Assembly: GCA_025462645.1 (NCBI GenBank) | Contig: JAOAPB010000110.1 | Coordinates: forward strand, 1 to 37,747 | From: Edaphobacter sp. | Lineage (GTDB): Bacteria; Acidobacteriota; Terriglobia; Terriglobales; Acidobacteriaceae | Length of the DNA: 37,747 bases | Direction: 5' to 3' | Part shown: positions 17,691 to 25,567 of the stretch, in pieces | How positions within the stretch are numbered: position 1 is the stretch's first letter | How the letters are laid out: each line of letters opens with the position of its first letter | Position numbers and translations under genes: made by a program | Notes under the pieces: model-generated | Seen by the model: the letters and a program-made list of their open reading frames with translations, nothing else | What the model was told of the DNA's origin: nothing | Databases searched by the model: none

Positions 17691-19420
17691 TCTCCTTGCA
17701 GCCCGCGGTGAAAAAATCTTCTCTCCGCAGCACCCGCAGGGCGGAGTTCTGGCTCCTCGCGGTCTTATTTCTTGTAGCGCTGTGCACTCAGCTCATTGCC
17801 GTAAGACGTAACCTCAACGTCTACGATGAATCTCTCTCTCTCTACGGAGCCGATCGCGTCCTGCGCGGCGAGGTTCCCTATCGCGACTTCTGGACCATGT
17901 ATGGTCCTGCCCAGTTCTATCTACTCGCCGGCTTCTTCAAGCTCTTCGGAGTTAGCGCCCTTGTGGGCCGGATCTACGATGCGCTCATCCGGTCAGGCAT
18001 CGCCTGTGCCTGCTTTGTTCTCGCCGACCGCCTATCCAATCGACGCTATGCAGCCCTCGCCTTTGCCGCTGTTCTTCTATGGCTCACCTGCATCGACAAC
18101 CCCGCGTACAACTTCCCCATCTTCCCCGCGCTTCTCGTCTCTCTCATCAGTTGCCTCTTCCTCTCTCGATACCTGCGCGACCCCTCCAGATCACGACCGC
18201 TCTTCATCGCCGGAGCGCTCGTGGGTGTTACCGTCTCCTTCCGTCACGACTCCGGCTTTTATCTCTGCGTCGCCCAGGCCATCACGCTCGCGTGGAGCGC
18301 CGTCGCCACCCGCGTACCCGGTGCCTCCCCGCTTAGGGTACTCTTCGACCTCCGCCGGCCGGCGCTCCTCTATCTCGCTGGCATCTTTACCATCGCCGTT
18401 CCGCTCCTGCTCTTTCTATTGTGGAAGATCCCGCTCCACGATCTCTTCTACGACCTCTTCTACGTCCCCGGAAAGATCTATCCCAGGATGCGCAGCCTTC
18501 CCTTCGAAGGTTTAGACGAGTTGCGCCACCTGCGCCAGCCCTTTCGATGGGAAGGCCGCGCAGTACTCGAACAATCTATTGTCTTCTTCCCCGTGCTCGT
18601 CTGCCTCGCCTCTCTGGCGGCGCTCCTGATCTCGAGCGAAACGAGGCGCATCTTCGACCATCACTGGCAGAGATATACCTTCGCGCTTCTCACCCTTCTC
18701 GGCTCGCTCTTTTTCATTAAGGGCTTAATCCGGGTAAGTCCCCTCCAGATGATGCAGAGCATCCTGGTCGGCACGATCCTCATCGCAGTCCTGCTGGGCC
18801 GAATCTCTCGTCTCAACCGAGCGATGTCCCTCTTCGTAGGCAGCTGCGCCTTCTACCTCATCGTCTGCACCGCGCCGCTGCTTGCCGACTATGCGCTGTT
18901 CACCCGCACAAATCTTTCGGACCTTCATCATCCTGAAACTCCCCGCTCGCTCTACAGGACGTGCCACCCACCAGCCGGTCTCGAGCGGGCTCGATGCCTG
19001 ATCGTCGATCCAGACTCTGCCGCCGCAATTCAGGAGATCGAGCGCCGCACCTCGCCCACGGACAGGATCTTCGTCGGCGCCGGCAGGCACGACAAACTCT
19101 TCTGGAACGACGTTCGTTTCTACTTTGCCTCGGGACGGCCCTCCGTCACGAAGTGGTACGATATGCATCCCGGCGTTCAGACCACGTTCCCCATCCAGAA
19201 CGAGATCATCGACTCAATCCGCCATAACTCCCCGAAGCTGATCGTCCTCAACTCTACCTGGGACGATACTTCGGAGCCAAATGACAGCCGCTACTCCAGT
19301 GGAGTTACCGCACTCGATGATTACATCCGAGATAATTACGCCCCCCAGAGACGTCTCGGAAACATAACCATCCTCGTTCCGAACGAACCCGCGCCAAACA
19401 GCATCGTCAAGTCGAAATAA
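17687..19420 (+). CDS. GT39/ArnT-like integral membrane glycosyltransferase
   Basis: A 577-residue polytopic protein with about ten to twelve hydrophobic helices. The signature of polyprenyl-phosphate-sugar-dependent GT-C transferases is present in the first extracytoplasmic loop: VYDESLSLYGADRVLRGEVPYRDFW with Asp47-Glu48 as the likely catalytic pair, followed by YGPAQFYLLAGFFKLFG. A soluble periplasmic tail follows from about residue 410. The start is TTG at 17687, overlapping the oxidoreductase stop (TTGA) with GGAG at 17675-17678, so the two are translationally coupled. It probably adds a sugar from a lipid carrier to an envelope lipid or protein; the acceptor is unknown. Confidence 0.85.
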   Translation: MISLQPAVKKSSLRSTRRAEFWLLAVLFLVALCTQLIAVRRNLNVYDESLSLYGADRVLRGEVPYRDFWTMYGPAQFYLLAGFFKLFGVSALVGRIYDALIRSGIACACFVLADRLSNRRYAALAFAAVLLWLTCIDNPAYNFPIFPALLVSLISCLFLSRYLRDPSRSRPLFIAGALVGVTVSFRHDSGFYLCVAQAITLAWSAVATRVPGASPLRVLFDLRRPALLYLAGIFTIAVPLLLFLLWKIPLHDLFYDLFYVPGKIYPRMRSLPFEGLDELRHLRQPFRWEGRAVLEQSIVFFPVLVCLASLAALLISSETRRIFDHHWQRYTFALLTLLGSLFFIKGLIRVSPLQMMQSILVGTILIAVLLGRISRLNRAMSLFVGSCAFYLIVCTAPLLADYALFTRTNLSDLHHPETPRSLYRTCHPPAGLERARCLIVDPDSAAAIQEIERRTSPTDRIFVGAGRHDKLFWNDVRFYFASGRPSVTKWYDMHPGVQTTFPIQNEIIDSIRHNSPKLIVLNSTWDDTSEPNDSRYSSGVTALDDYIRDNYAPQRRLGNITILVPNEPAPNSIVKSK

Positions 19421-19446
19421 TATTCGACGTCTCTAAGCTGGCGTCT

Positions 19447-20106
19447 TCAAGCCGCAGGCTCAGCTTCGAAGTACAGGTACTTCCGCCACGCCGCATCCGC
19501 GCTGCCTATCATCCGCATGATATGCCGCGACGTGTGCAGTGAGAACGGTCTCGGCTCCCGGAGCAGCCGCATCTCCGTCATCTCATGGAGCATCTGATTG
19601 CCCTTCCGTCGATTGCAGTCATGGCAGCAGGCAACAAGATTCTCCCACGTCGAAAGCCCACCCCGCGACCGGGGAATCACATGATCCAGTGTCAGCTCTC
19701 CCGCCGTCAGTATCACGCTGCAGTATTGGCAGCAGTTGCGGTCGCGCAGCAGGATGTTCTTGCGAGAAAGAGCTCGGGTCTGGTGCGGAATCCTGCGGTA
19801 CTCCAGCAGTCGGATAACGCTCGGCATCGCCACACGCATCCGCTGTGCGTGCAGCACCGCGCCCTGCTCCTCCTCGGTTCGCGCCACGCCCTTCAGAACC
19901 AGCACCAGGGCTCGCCGCGCGCCGCAGATATTGATCGGCTCATACGACGCATTCAGCACCAGCACCGGTGTCTGCATCGCCGGCTGGCGAAACACGCCAA
20001 CCCGTACATCCACCTCGGTCATCACGCGTCCGGTCGCATGTCCGTTCGCGTGCCCGATGTGCCGCTTCCCACTCAGCCCTTGCTTCCGCATCTTCCCCGA
20101 CTGCAT
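19447..20106 (-). CDS. HNH endonuclease
   Basis: 219 residues from the ATG at 20106. The start is set by GGAGGG about 8 nt upstream, and the comF stop TGA ends 1 nt before it; the longer frame to 20142 would overlap comF. The N-terminal part carries the PVLVLNASYEPINICGARRA motif typical of a widespread bacterial HNH family. The zinc-supported HNH core spans about 124-170: CQYC, LTLDHVIPRSRGG with the catalytic Asp-His, WENLVACCHDCNRRKGN. All key residues are present, so it should be an active nuclease. Its coupling to comF hints at a role around DNA uptake or repair, but the family's physiological target is not known. Confidence 0.92.
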   Translation of the reverse strand: MQSGKMRKQGLSGKRHIGHANGHATGRVMTEVDVRVGVFRQPAMQTPVLVLNASYEPINICGARRALVLVLKGVARTEEEQGAVLHAQRMRVAMPSVIRLLEYRRIPHQTRALSRKNILLRDRNCCQYCSVILTAGELTLDHVIPRSRGGLSTWENLVACCHDCNRRKGNQMLHEMTEMRLLREPRPFSLHTSRHIMRMIGSADAAWRKYLYFEAEPAA

Positions 20107-20107
20107 C

Positions 20108-21148
20108 TCAAAACCCTCCAGGTACTGTTCGCACTCCGCCAAACTGCTCTACCAATCTCTGACCCGCGTCCCAGGCGGCGGTTTCGGACCTCGCCTCCCA
20201 CAATGCAACCATCTCCCTCTGGGCCCGCGATACCGTGGCCACCCAGACCTTGCTCGCTCCGCCCCGTCGAAGTATCCGCGCACAGGCGCGTGCGGTAGCT
20301 CCGGTCGTATAGATGTCATCCACCAGCAACACCTCGCGACCGATCAAATTCGCCCTCTCGCCCAGCGCGAACGCGCCCTGCAGATTTCTCCTTCGCCCTC
20401 TGGAGGTCAATTCAAACTGGCTCCTCGTATCCTTCACCCGCAGGATGACGCCGTGCGCAGCTCGCAGCCTCCACTCCGGCCTGCTCCTCTTCAATTCAGC
20501 GAGAGCAGCATCCGCCAGCAGCACCGCTTGGTTGTAGCCACGCTGCCGCTCCTTGGCAGGAAACAGCGGCACAGCCACCACCATCAACTCCGCGCCAGCC
20601 CTGCCCTCCAGAGTCTCTATCGCCCGAGCAAGCATCCTGCCCAAAGGCCGAGCCACAGCCCGCATCCCTTCATACTTCAGCAGATGCACCATCTCCCGCA
20701 GCTCATCCTCATAGACCCCGTAAGCCACGGCCTGTTCAAACTCCGGCGGCGCCATCCGGCAGGGCGAGCAAAGCAGCCCCTCCACGGGAAACTGCCCCGC
20801 AAACCGAACCCCTTCCATGTCGAGAGTCTCCCCGCAGTGCCCACACAGCGTCGCCGACTGCTCTGATACGCCGTCAATACAGTTGTCGCAAACAGGAGCG
20901 AATCCAGCCCGGAGCAACGGCCCACCACAAGCTCTGCAATCGGCTGGAAAGAAAGTAGTTACTAAATCATCGACAGCAGCCCGAACCACCCTGCCCGGAC
21001 TTCGCAGCACGCGCGAAACAGCGCGCCATTCCACCACCCCACCTGGGGGACCACCGGGTGGAGCCCCAGCGGTATCTCCGAGCGCATTGTCATTCAAGCA
21101 TTCGCTGAAGACGCACCTCACTCGCAGCACAGGAAAATCCCGCGCCAA
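20108..21148 (-). CDS. ComF family protein
   Basis: Up to 346 residues. Two zinc ribbons near the N terminus (CRACGG...CDNC and CGHCG...CSPC) precede a phosphoribosyltransferase-type domain with the PRPP loop VLLVDDIYTTGATA and the family motif KERQRGYNQAVLLA. ComF proteins act in natural transformation, moving incoming single-stranded DNA into the cell in naturally competent bacteria. The start is doubtful: TTG 21148 lies at the predicted transcription start of the promoter at 21156-21186 and the first 37 residues are Gly/Pro-rich and unlike the family, so GTG at 21037 or 21034 is more likely. It is followed by a coupled HNH nuclease. Confidence 0.9.
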   Translation of the reverse strand: MARDFPVLRVRCVFSECLNDNALGDTAGAPPGGPPGGVVEWRAVSRVLRSPGRVVRAAVDDLVTTFFPADCRACGGPLLRAGFAPVCDNCIDGVSEQSATLCGHCGETLDMEGVRFAGQFPVEGLLCSPCRMAPPEFEQAVAYGVYEDELREMVHLLKYEGMRAVARPLGRMLARAIETLEGRAGAELMVVAVPLFPAKERQRGYNQAVLLADAALAELKRSRPEWRLRAAHGVILRVKDTRSQFELTSRGRRRNLQGAFALGERANLIGREVLLVDDIYTTGATARACARILRRGGASKVWVATVSRAQREMVALWEARSETAAWDAGQRLVEQFGGVRTVPGGF

Positions 21149-21155
21149 TGCCAGT

Positions 21156-21186
21156 AGTATAAGCCTTCCGCGCTATCTCCCGTCAA
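21156..21186 (-). promoter_or_regulatory. candidate sigma-70 promoter for comF
   Basis: On the minus strand TTGACG (21181-21186) and TATACT (21156-21161) are separated by 19 bp, slightly long but with good box matches. Transcription would begin near 21149, which argues that comF is translated from a codon downstream of 21148. Confidence 0.5.
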
Positions 21187-21285
21187 CAATGTTGCACCAC
21201 GGAAGATGCATCGAACCCGTAAGGATATCTCGCTGATACACTCCCATCGAAGCGGAACACAGCTTGGTAAGCGGGAGACATACAC

Positions 21286-23526
21286 ATGGCAACGCCCACA
21301 TCCGTCAAACCCACCTTTCAACCCTTCGTCCCCGCCACCGCCTCCCGTCCCGAATTCACCGTCCGCGCGCTCATCCTCGGAGCCCTCTTCGGCATCCTCT
21401 TCGGAGCGGTCACGGTCTACGTCGGCCTTCGAGCAGGTCTTACCGTAGCGGCCAGCATCCCCATCTCCGTCCTCTCCATCTCCATACTCCGCGCCTTCGG
21501 CAGAGCCAGCATCCTCGAGAACAACATCGTCCAGACCACCGGAAACGCCGGCCAATCGATCGCCTCGGGAGTCATCTTCACCCTGCCCGCGCTCATCTTC
21601 CTCGGCTTCGACCTCGAATCGACGCGCATCTTCGCCCTGGCCCTCTTCGGCGGATGGCTCGGCGTTCTCTTCATGATCCCGCTCCGCCGCCAGCTCATCG
21701 TCGAAGAACACGGAACCCTAACCTACCCCGAGGGCACCGCCTGCGCCGACGTCCTGATGGCCGGCGAACGTGGAGGCTCCTTCGCATCACGCGTCTTCCT
21801 GGGCCTCGGCCTCGGCGGCCTGTACACGCTCTTCCAGAACGACAACCTCTTCGGACTCTTCCCCAGCCAACCCGACTATCAACCCGACCTGACTCCCCAA
21901 CACATCCTCAAAGGCTCAGCCATCCGAGCCGACGTCACCTCGGAGTACCTCGGCGTCGGCTACATCATCGGACTCCGCGTCGCAGCCGTCATGTTCGCAG
22001 GTGGCGTCTTCTCCTGGCTCGTCCTGATGCCCGCCATCTACTTCTTCGGCTCCCACCTCTCCACACCGCTCTACCCTGGCACCGTGCCCATCCACGACAT
22101 GTCTCCCTCCGACCTCTGGAAGACCTATGTCCGTCCCATGGGCGCCGGAGCAGTAGCAGCCTCAGGGCTCATCACCCTGCTCCGTACAGCGCCCACCATC
22201 ATCAGCGCTCTCACCGCAGGCCTCAAGACCATGGGCAAGAACAAAGGGGAAGCCCCGGCCCAGCCCCTCCGCACCGAGCACGACCTCCCCATGTCCGTAG
22301 TCCTCGGTGGGTCCATCCTGCTGGTCGCTCTCATGTGGATCTTCCTGCAGTTCCACCCAGTCCCGGGAGCTCAGGTCGGCCCTCTTGCCAATCTCGTGGC
22401 CTCGCTGCTGGTCGTCGTCTTCGGATTTCTCTTCGTCACCGTCAGCGCCCGAATCGTCGGCATCGTCGGCAGCTCCGCCTCCCCGGTCTCGGGCATGACC
22501 ATCGCCACCCTCATGGCCACCGCGGCGATCTTCCTCGTTCGCGGCTGGACCGCACCCGCATTCGGAGCGCTCGCCATCACCATCGGCGGCATCGTCTGCA
22601 TCGCCGCCTCCAACGCCGGAGACACCGCCCAGGATCTCAAGACCGGCTTCCTCATCGGCGCCACACCCTGGAAGCAGCAGCTCGCCATCATGATCGGCGT
22701 CATCATCTCCGTCTTCTCCATCGGGGCCACGCTCAATGCCATGAACACTGGCCTCGAGCAATTCCAGCGCCTGCAAAAGCCCATCCCCTTCGTCCTCTCC
22801 AGCCTGCCCGACGGCGTCCAGGCCACGGGCCGGTTCACCCGCGATCACATCACCCTCACAGCGCATAACGCAGACAACGCCTCGAAAGAAGAGGTAAGCA
22901 ACGCAAAACAGTACGTGCTGTTAAACGCCATCGGCTCGACAACCCTCGAGGATGGCAAGTACCTCTACAACCCCGCGACGGGCCAGATCGAAATTCAATG
23001 GATTCAGGGCATCGGCAGCGAAAAAGCAGCCGCGCCGCAGGGACGCCTAATGGCCACCGTAATCAACGGCATCCTCTCGCGCAAACTGCCATGGGGAATC
23101 GTTCTGCTGGGAGTGGCGCTGGTCTTTGTGGTCGAGATGCTGGGCGTCCGTTCCCTCACATTTGCGGTGGGCGCTTATCTGAGCATCGCTACCACTCTGG
23201 CGATTCTTGTAGGCGGAGTCATGCGATGGATGGTCGATCGCGCACTGGCCAAAAGCGGAGTTGATCTCAGCGAGTCCGAGTCGGAGATCAGTCCCGGCAG
23301 CCTCTACGCTTCAGGCCTGATTGCCGCAGGCGGTATCGTAGGACTTCTCGGCGTCTGCATCAAGCTGCTGGAAGGTCTCTCCGAACAACGCGGAGGCCAC
23401 TGGACGCTCTGGCGGTTCAGCGAGCATAATCCGCTGCATCACAACTGGGTCAGCATCCTTATGTTTGCGCTCCTAGCGTTTTCTCTCTACTACTTCGCAA
23501 GAAAGCCGTTGAAGACCGAAGGATGA
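21286..23526 (+). CDS. OPT family oligopeptide transporter
   Basis: A 746-residue polytopic inner-membrane protein with about 14-16 hydrophobic helices, the typical size of bacterial OPT/YSL-type transporters. Conserved features include the N-terminal FTVRALILGALFGILFGA, EEHGTLTYPEGTACADVL, the SAGDTAQDLKTG-like NAGDTAQDLKTGFLIGATP segment and a long soluble loop around residues 510-590. The substrate is probably short peptides or metal-peptide chelates, taken up with protons; which one cannot be told. The ATG at 21286 has GGGAG about 9 nt upstream. The gene stands alone between comF and the kdp locus. Confidence 0.93.
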   Translation: MATPTSVKPTFQPFVPATASRPEFTVRALILGALFGILFGAVTVYVGLRAGLTVAASIPISVLSISILRAFGRASILENNIVQTTGNAGQSIASGVIFTLPALIFLGFDLESTRIFALALFGGWLGVLFMIPLRRQLIVEEHGTLTYPEGTACADVLMAGERGGSFASRVFLGLGLGGLYTLFQNDNLFGLFPSQPDYQPDLTPQHILKGSAIRADVTSEYLGVGYIIGLRVAAVMFAGGVFSWLVLMPAIYFFGSHLSTPLYPGTVPIHDMSPSDLWKTYVRPMGAGAVAASGLITLLRTAPTIISALTAGLKTMGKNKGEAPAQPLRTEHDLPMSVVLGGSILLVALMWIFLQFHPVPGAQVGPLANLVASLLVVVFGFLFVTVSARIVGIVGSSASPVSGMTIATLMATAAIFLVRGWTAPAFGALAITIGGIVCIAASNAGDTAQDLKTGFLIGATPWKQQLAIMIGVIISVFSIGATLNAMNTGLEQFQRLQKPIPFVLSSLPDGVQATGRFTRDHITLTAHNADNASKEEVSNAKQYVLLNAIGSTTLEDGKYLYNPATGQIEIQWIQGIGSEKAAAPQGRLMATVINGILSRKLPWGIVLLGVALVFVVEMLGVRSLTFAVGAYLSIATTLAILVGGVMRWMVDRALAKSGVDLSESESEISPGSLYASGLIAAGGIVGLLGVCIKLLEGLSEQRGGHWTLWRFSEHNPLHHNWVSILMFALLAFSLYYFARKPLKTEG

Positions 23527-23565
23527 GATAGCTTTTGGGAGAAGAGATCAGACCGCATCAAATCT

Positions 23566-23973
23566 TTATCCTTTCAACTGCTCATGGCTTAGCTCCTCAT
23601 TGCGCCTTTCGATCGCTGCAGACGCCTGAGGCTTGAGGTTCCGAAGAATCTCAAGGAGTTTGCCAGGATCGAACGACTCAAGCTGAAAGTCGGCCTGCGG
23701 GCAATCGTTGTATCCCGGAGCTGAGATGGCGATGATTGGAACTGCGGGTTGAAGCAACTTCAGTTCGCAAGTCAGCTCGGCCGCGGAGATGTCTTCGAGA
23801 CCTCCATCGAGCACAACGCCACTAACAGCGGGAAATCGCTTGAATGTCTCCAGCGCCTCCCTACCGCTATAAGCCGTGAGAACGTTGAACTTGGCAGTTT
23901 CGATCACCAGCTTGCGGGTAGATATGCTGCCAGGAAACTCCCGGTCAATCACGAGAAAACAAGGTCTGATCAT
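23566..23973 (-). CDS. degenerate response-regulator receiver domain protein
   Basis: A 135-residue single receiver domain. CFLVIDRE gives one acidic residue (Asp10) of the usual pair, and VVLDGG has the expected phospho-acceptor Asp56. The Thr/Ser position is Ser84 in IIAISA. The conserved Lys of the KPFDP-type motif is replaced by Glu99-Ser100 (ESFDP), so phosphorylation-driven switching is probably altered. No output domain is present. It lies 124 bp downstream of the kdpD kinase half on the same strand and may modulate it. The start at 23973 lacks a clear ribosome site. Confidence 0.75.
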   Translation of the reverse strand: MIRPCFLVIDREFPGSISTRKLVIETAKFNVLTAYSGREALETFKRFPAVSGVVLDGGLEDISAAELTCELKLLQPAVPIIAISAPGYNDCPQADFQLESFDPGKLLEILRNLKPQASAAIERRNEELSHEQLKG

Positions 23974-24097
23974 CCGCGCATTATCTGCTAAATAAAACAG
24001 CTATGACTAGTCGAGTTGGCATCCGGGATACCGCCTGGTTGCAGAGCACTCGCAGTACAGCTGATGCTATGTCCCCATAATGCGTTCAGGCTGAGGT

Positions 24098-25555
24098 CTA
24101 TAGCCCGGATAGATGCAAAGGTAGATAGAAGGAGAAGACCGAGCCCTGTGACGGCTGACTGGTGACATCGATCGATCCGCCATGTGCCTCGACGATAGCC
24201 TTCGCGATAGCCAACCCCATGCCCGTCCCCTGCACCCGATAGCGCTGGCCCTGGCCACGGTAGAACTTGTCGAAGATCATCATGCGTTCCAGATCGTCAA
24301 CCCCGACTCCTCGATCGGCAACGCTGGTAACCAGCTGACCGCGAGCCACCTCTGCGCTGATGAAGATGGGCGTTGCCTCCGCCGAATACTTCGCGGCGTT
24401 CTCAAGGAGATGCTGGAGCACCTTGGCGATGCGCTCCAGATCCATCTCGACCATGGGAAGGGACTCCGGAAGGCGGATATCAATCGGACGAGCACACACC
24501 CGGGGCTGTACCGCCTCGAGCGCAAGGTCCACAGCCTCGCGCATGGCATGCGGACGCAGGTCGAGCTTGATATCGTGAGCATCCAGATCCGCCATCTCCA
24601 TGGCCTGCCCGACGAGACGGTTAAGGCGGCCCGCCTCCTCTTCAATGACCTGCATCATCTCTCCACTCTGCGCGGGATCGAGCAGAGGATCGCTCCGGAG
24701 GCTGGTAATCGCAGCGGTGATCGAAGTCAAAGGTGTCCGCAGCTCGTGTGCCACGGAGTCGAGCAGGGCATTGCGGAGCCGCTCACTCTCACGGGAGGCC
24801 TCCACACGGGTAAGCGTTTCGACAGCCCCAGCGCGCTCAATGGCGATGGCCGCGAGCCCACAGACAGCATCGAGGGCCTCTGGCGATGTACCCGCACCCG
24901 TGATGCCGACAGCACCGATAGGCCGTGTCCCCAGCAAAATAGGCACTAAGGTGACGTCGCGCGTCTCATCGCGATGATGGTCGCGCGAGTAGGCTGCATC
25001 GCGAAGCTCTGCCGCTGTGACATCCATATAGTCGGGGCTCGACCGGTACACGCGATCCTTCTCCCGCAGATAGACCGCAGCGCCGGCGAGATTGAAGGTT
25101 GCGGCGATCATCTGAGGCAGCGTATTGAGCAGGTCGATCACATTGCCCTTCACCAGCATCTGCTGGCTGAACTCATAGAGCCGTTCGGCCTCGCGCTGGC
25201 GGCGACGGGAGATCTTCGCCTCCCTGCGTGCACGCTCCGCCAGTTGGCTGGCAACAATGCCAGTGACCAGGAACGCAAAAAGCGCCACCCAGTTGCGGCC
25301 ATCGCGAACGGTGAGGGTGAGAACAGGCGGCAGGAAGAAGAAGTTGAATGCCGCCGATGACAGGATGGAGAGATAGATGGCGTGCCGCAGCCCCCAGTTG
25401 GCAGCGACAAGGAGGATGGCAATGAGCAGGGTCAACGCCACCGTCGTCTCGTTCGCGTGCGCCCAGAGGAAGTACACAGCTACAATGACAGCGACAGTAC
25501 CCGTAGATACTGTGTAGCGGATTACACTTCTCAAAGCCGATCGTCGCACTCCCAT
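24098..25555 (-). CDS. kdpD: KdpD C-terminal half: DUF4118-GAF-HisKA-HATPase sensor kinase
   Basis: A 485-residue potassium/turgor-responsive kinase lacking the N-terminal KdpD and USP domains. Four transmembrane helices of DUF4118 type span about 14-105, including the family-typical LSSAAFNFFFLPPVLTLTV. A basic segment and a GAF domain (about 125-245) follow, then HisKA with phospho-acceptor His270 (DSVAHELRTPLTS) and an ATPase domain (N386, DRGVGV 414-419, GTGMGL 443-448). The missing sensing domains are encoded by the divergent gene at 25567, only 11 bp away. The ATG at 25555 has AGGGAT 6 nt upstream. The product should autophosphorylate and pass phosphate to KdpE, provided the two halves assemble. 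Confidence 0.9.
   Translation of the reverse strand: MGVRRSALRSVIRYTVSTGTVAVIVAVYFLWAHANETTVALTLLIAILLVAANWGLRHAIYLSILSSAAFNFFFLPPVLTLTVRDGRNWVALFAFLVTGIVASQLAERARREAKISRRRQREAERLYEFSQQMLVKGNVIDLLNTLPQMIAATFNLAGAAVYLREKDRVYRSSPDYMDVTAAELRDAAYSRDHHRDETRDVTLVPILLGTRPIGAVGITGAGTSPEALDAVCGLAAIAIERAGAVETLTRVEASRESERLRNALLDSVAHELRTPLTSITAAITSLRSDPLLDPAQSGEMMQVIEEEAGRLNRLVGQAMEMADLDAHDIKLDLRPHAMREAVDLALEAVQPRVCARPIDIRLPESLPMVEMDLERIAKVLQHLLENAAKYSAEATPIFISAEVARGQLVTSVADRGVGVDDLERMMIFDKFYRGQGQRYRVQGTGMGLAIAKAIVEAHGGSIDVTSQPSQGSVFSFYLPLHLSGL
25512..25527. promoter_or_regulatory. inverted repeat in the kdpD divergent promoter area
   Basis: GTGTA (25512-25516) and TACAC (25523-25527) are separated by 6 nt, within the first codons of the kinase half and 40 bp upstream of the other half's start. 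Because the two genes are so close, any operator must lie inside coding sequence. Binding is unproven. Confidence 0.3.
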
Positions 25556-25567
25556 ATCTTATCCCTA
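25555..25567 (+). promoter_or_regulatory. probable -10 box giving a leaderless kdpD-N transcript
   Basis: TATCTT at 25555-25560 ends 6 nt before the ATG at 25567, the right distance for transcription to start on the A of the start codon. There is no ribosome binding site upstream (the preceding bases are pyrimidine-rich), which also fits a leaderless mRNA. No good -35 is visible. Confidence 0.4.

Noticed and set aside
21034..21062. GC-rich palindrome-like sequence (CCACC...GGTGG) in the 5' part of the comF frame
   Set aside because: It can be explained by the Gly/Pro-rich codons or by an untranslated leader. Arms are short and low-complexity, so I give it no function.
21264..22868. A 534-codon frame in the +1 phase over the OPT transporter
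   Set aside because: Its product is almost all Arg, His, Pro and Ser, typical of an out-of-frame reading of GC-rich DNA. The OPT frame explains the region.
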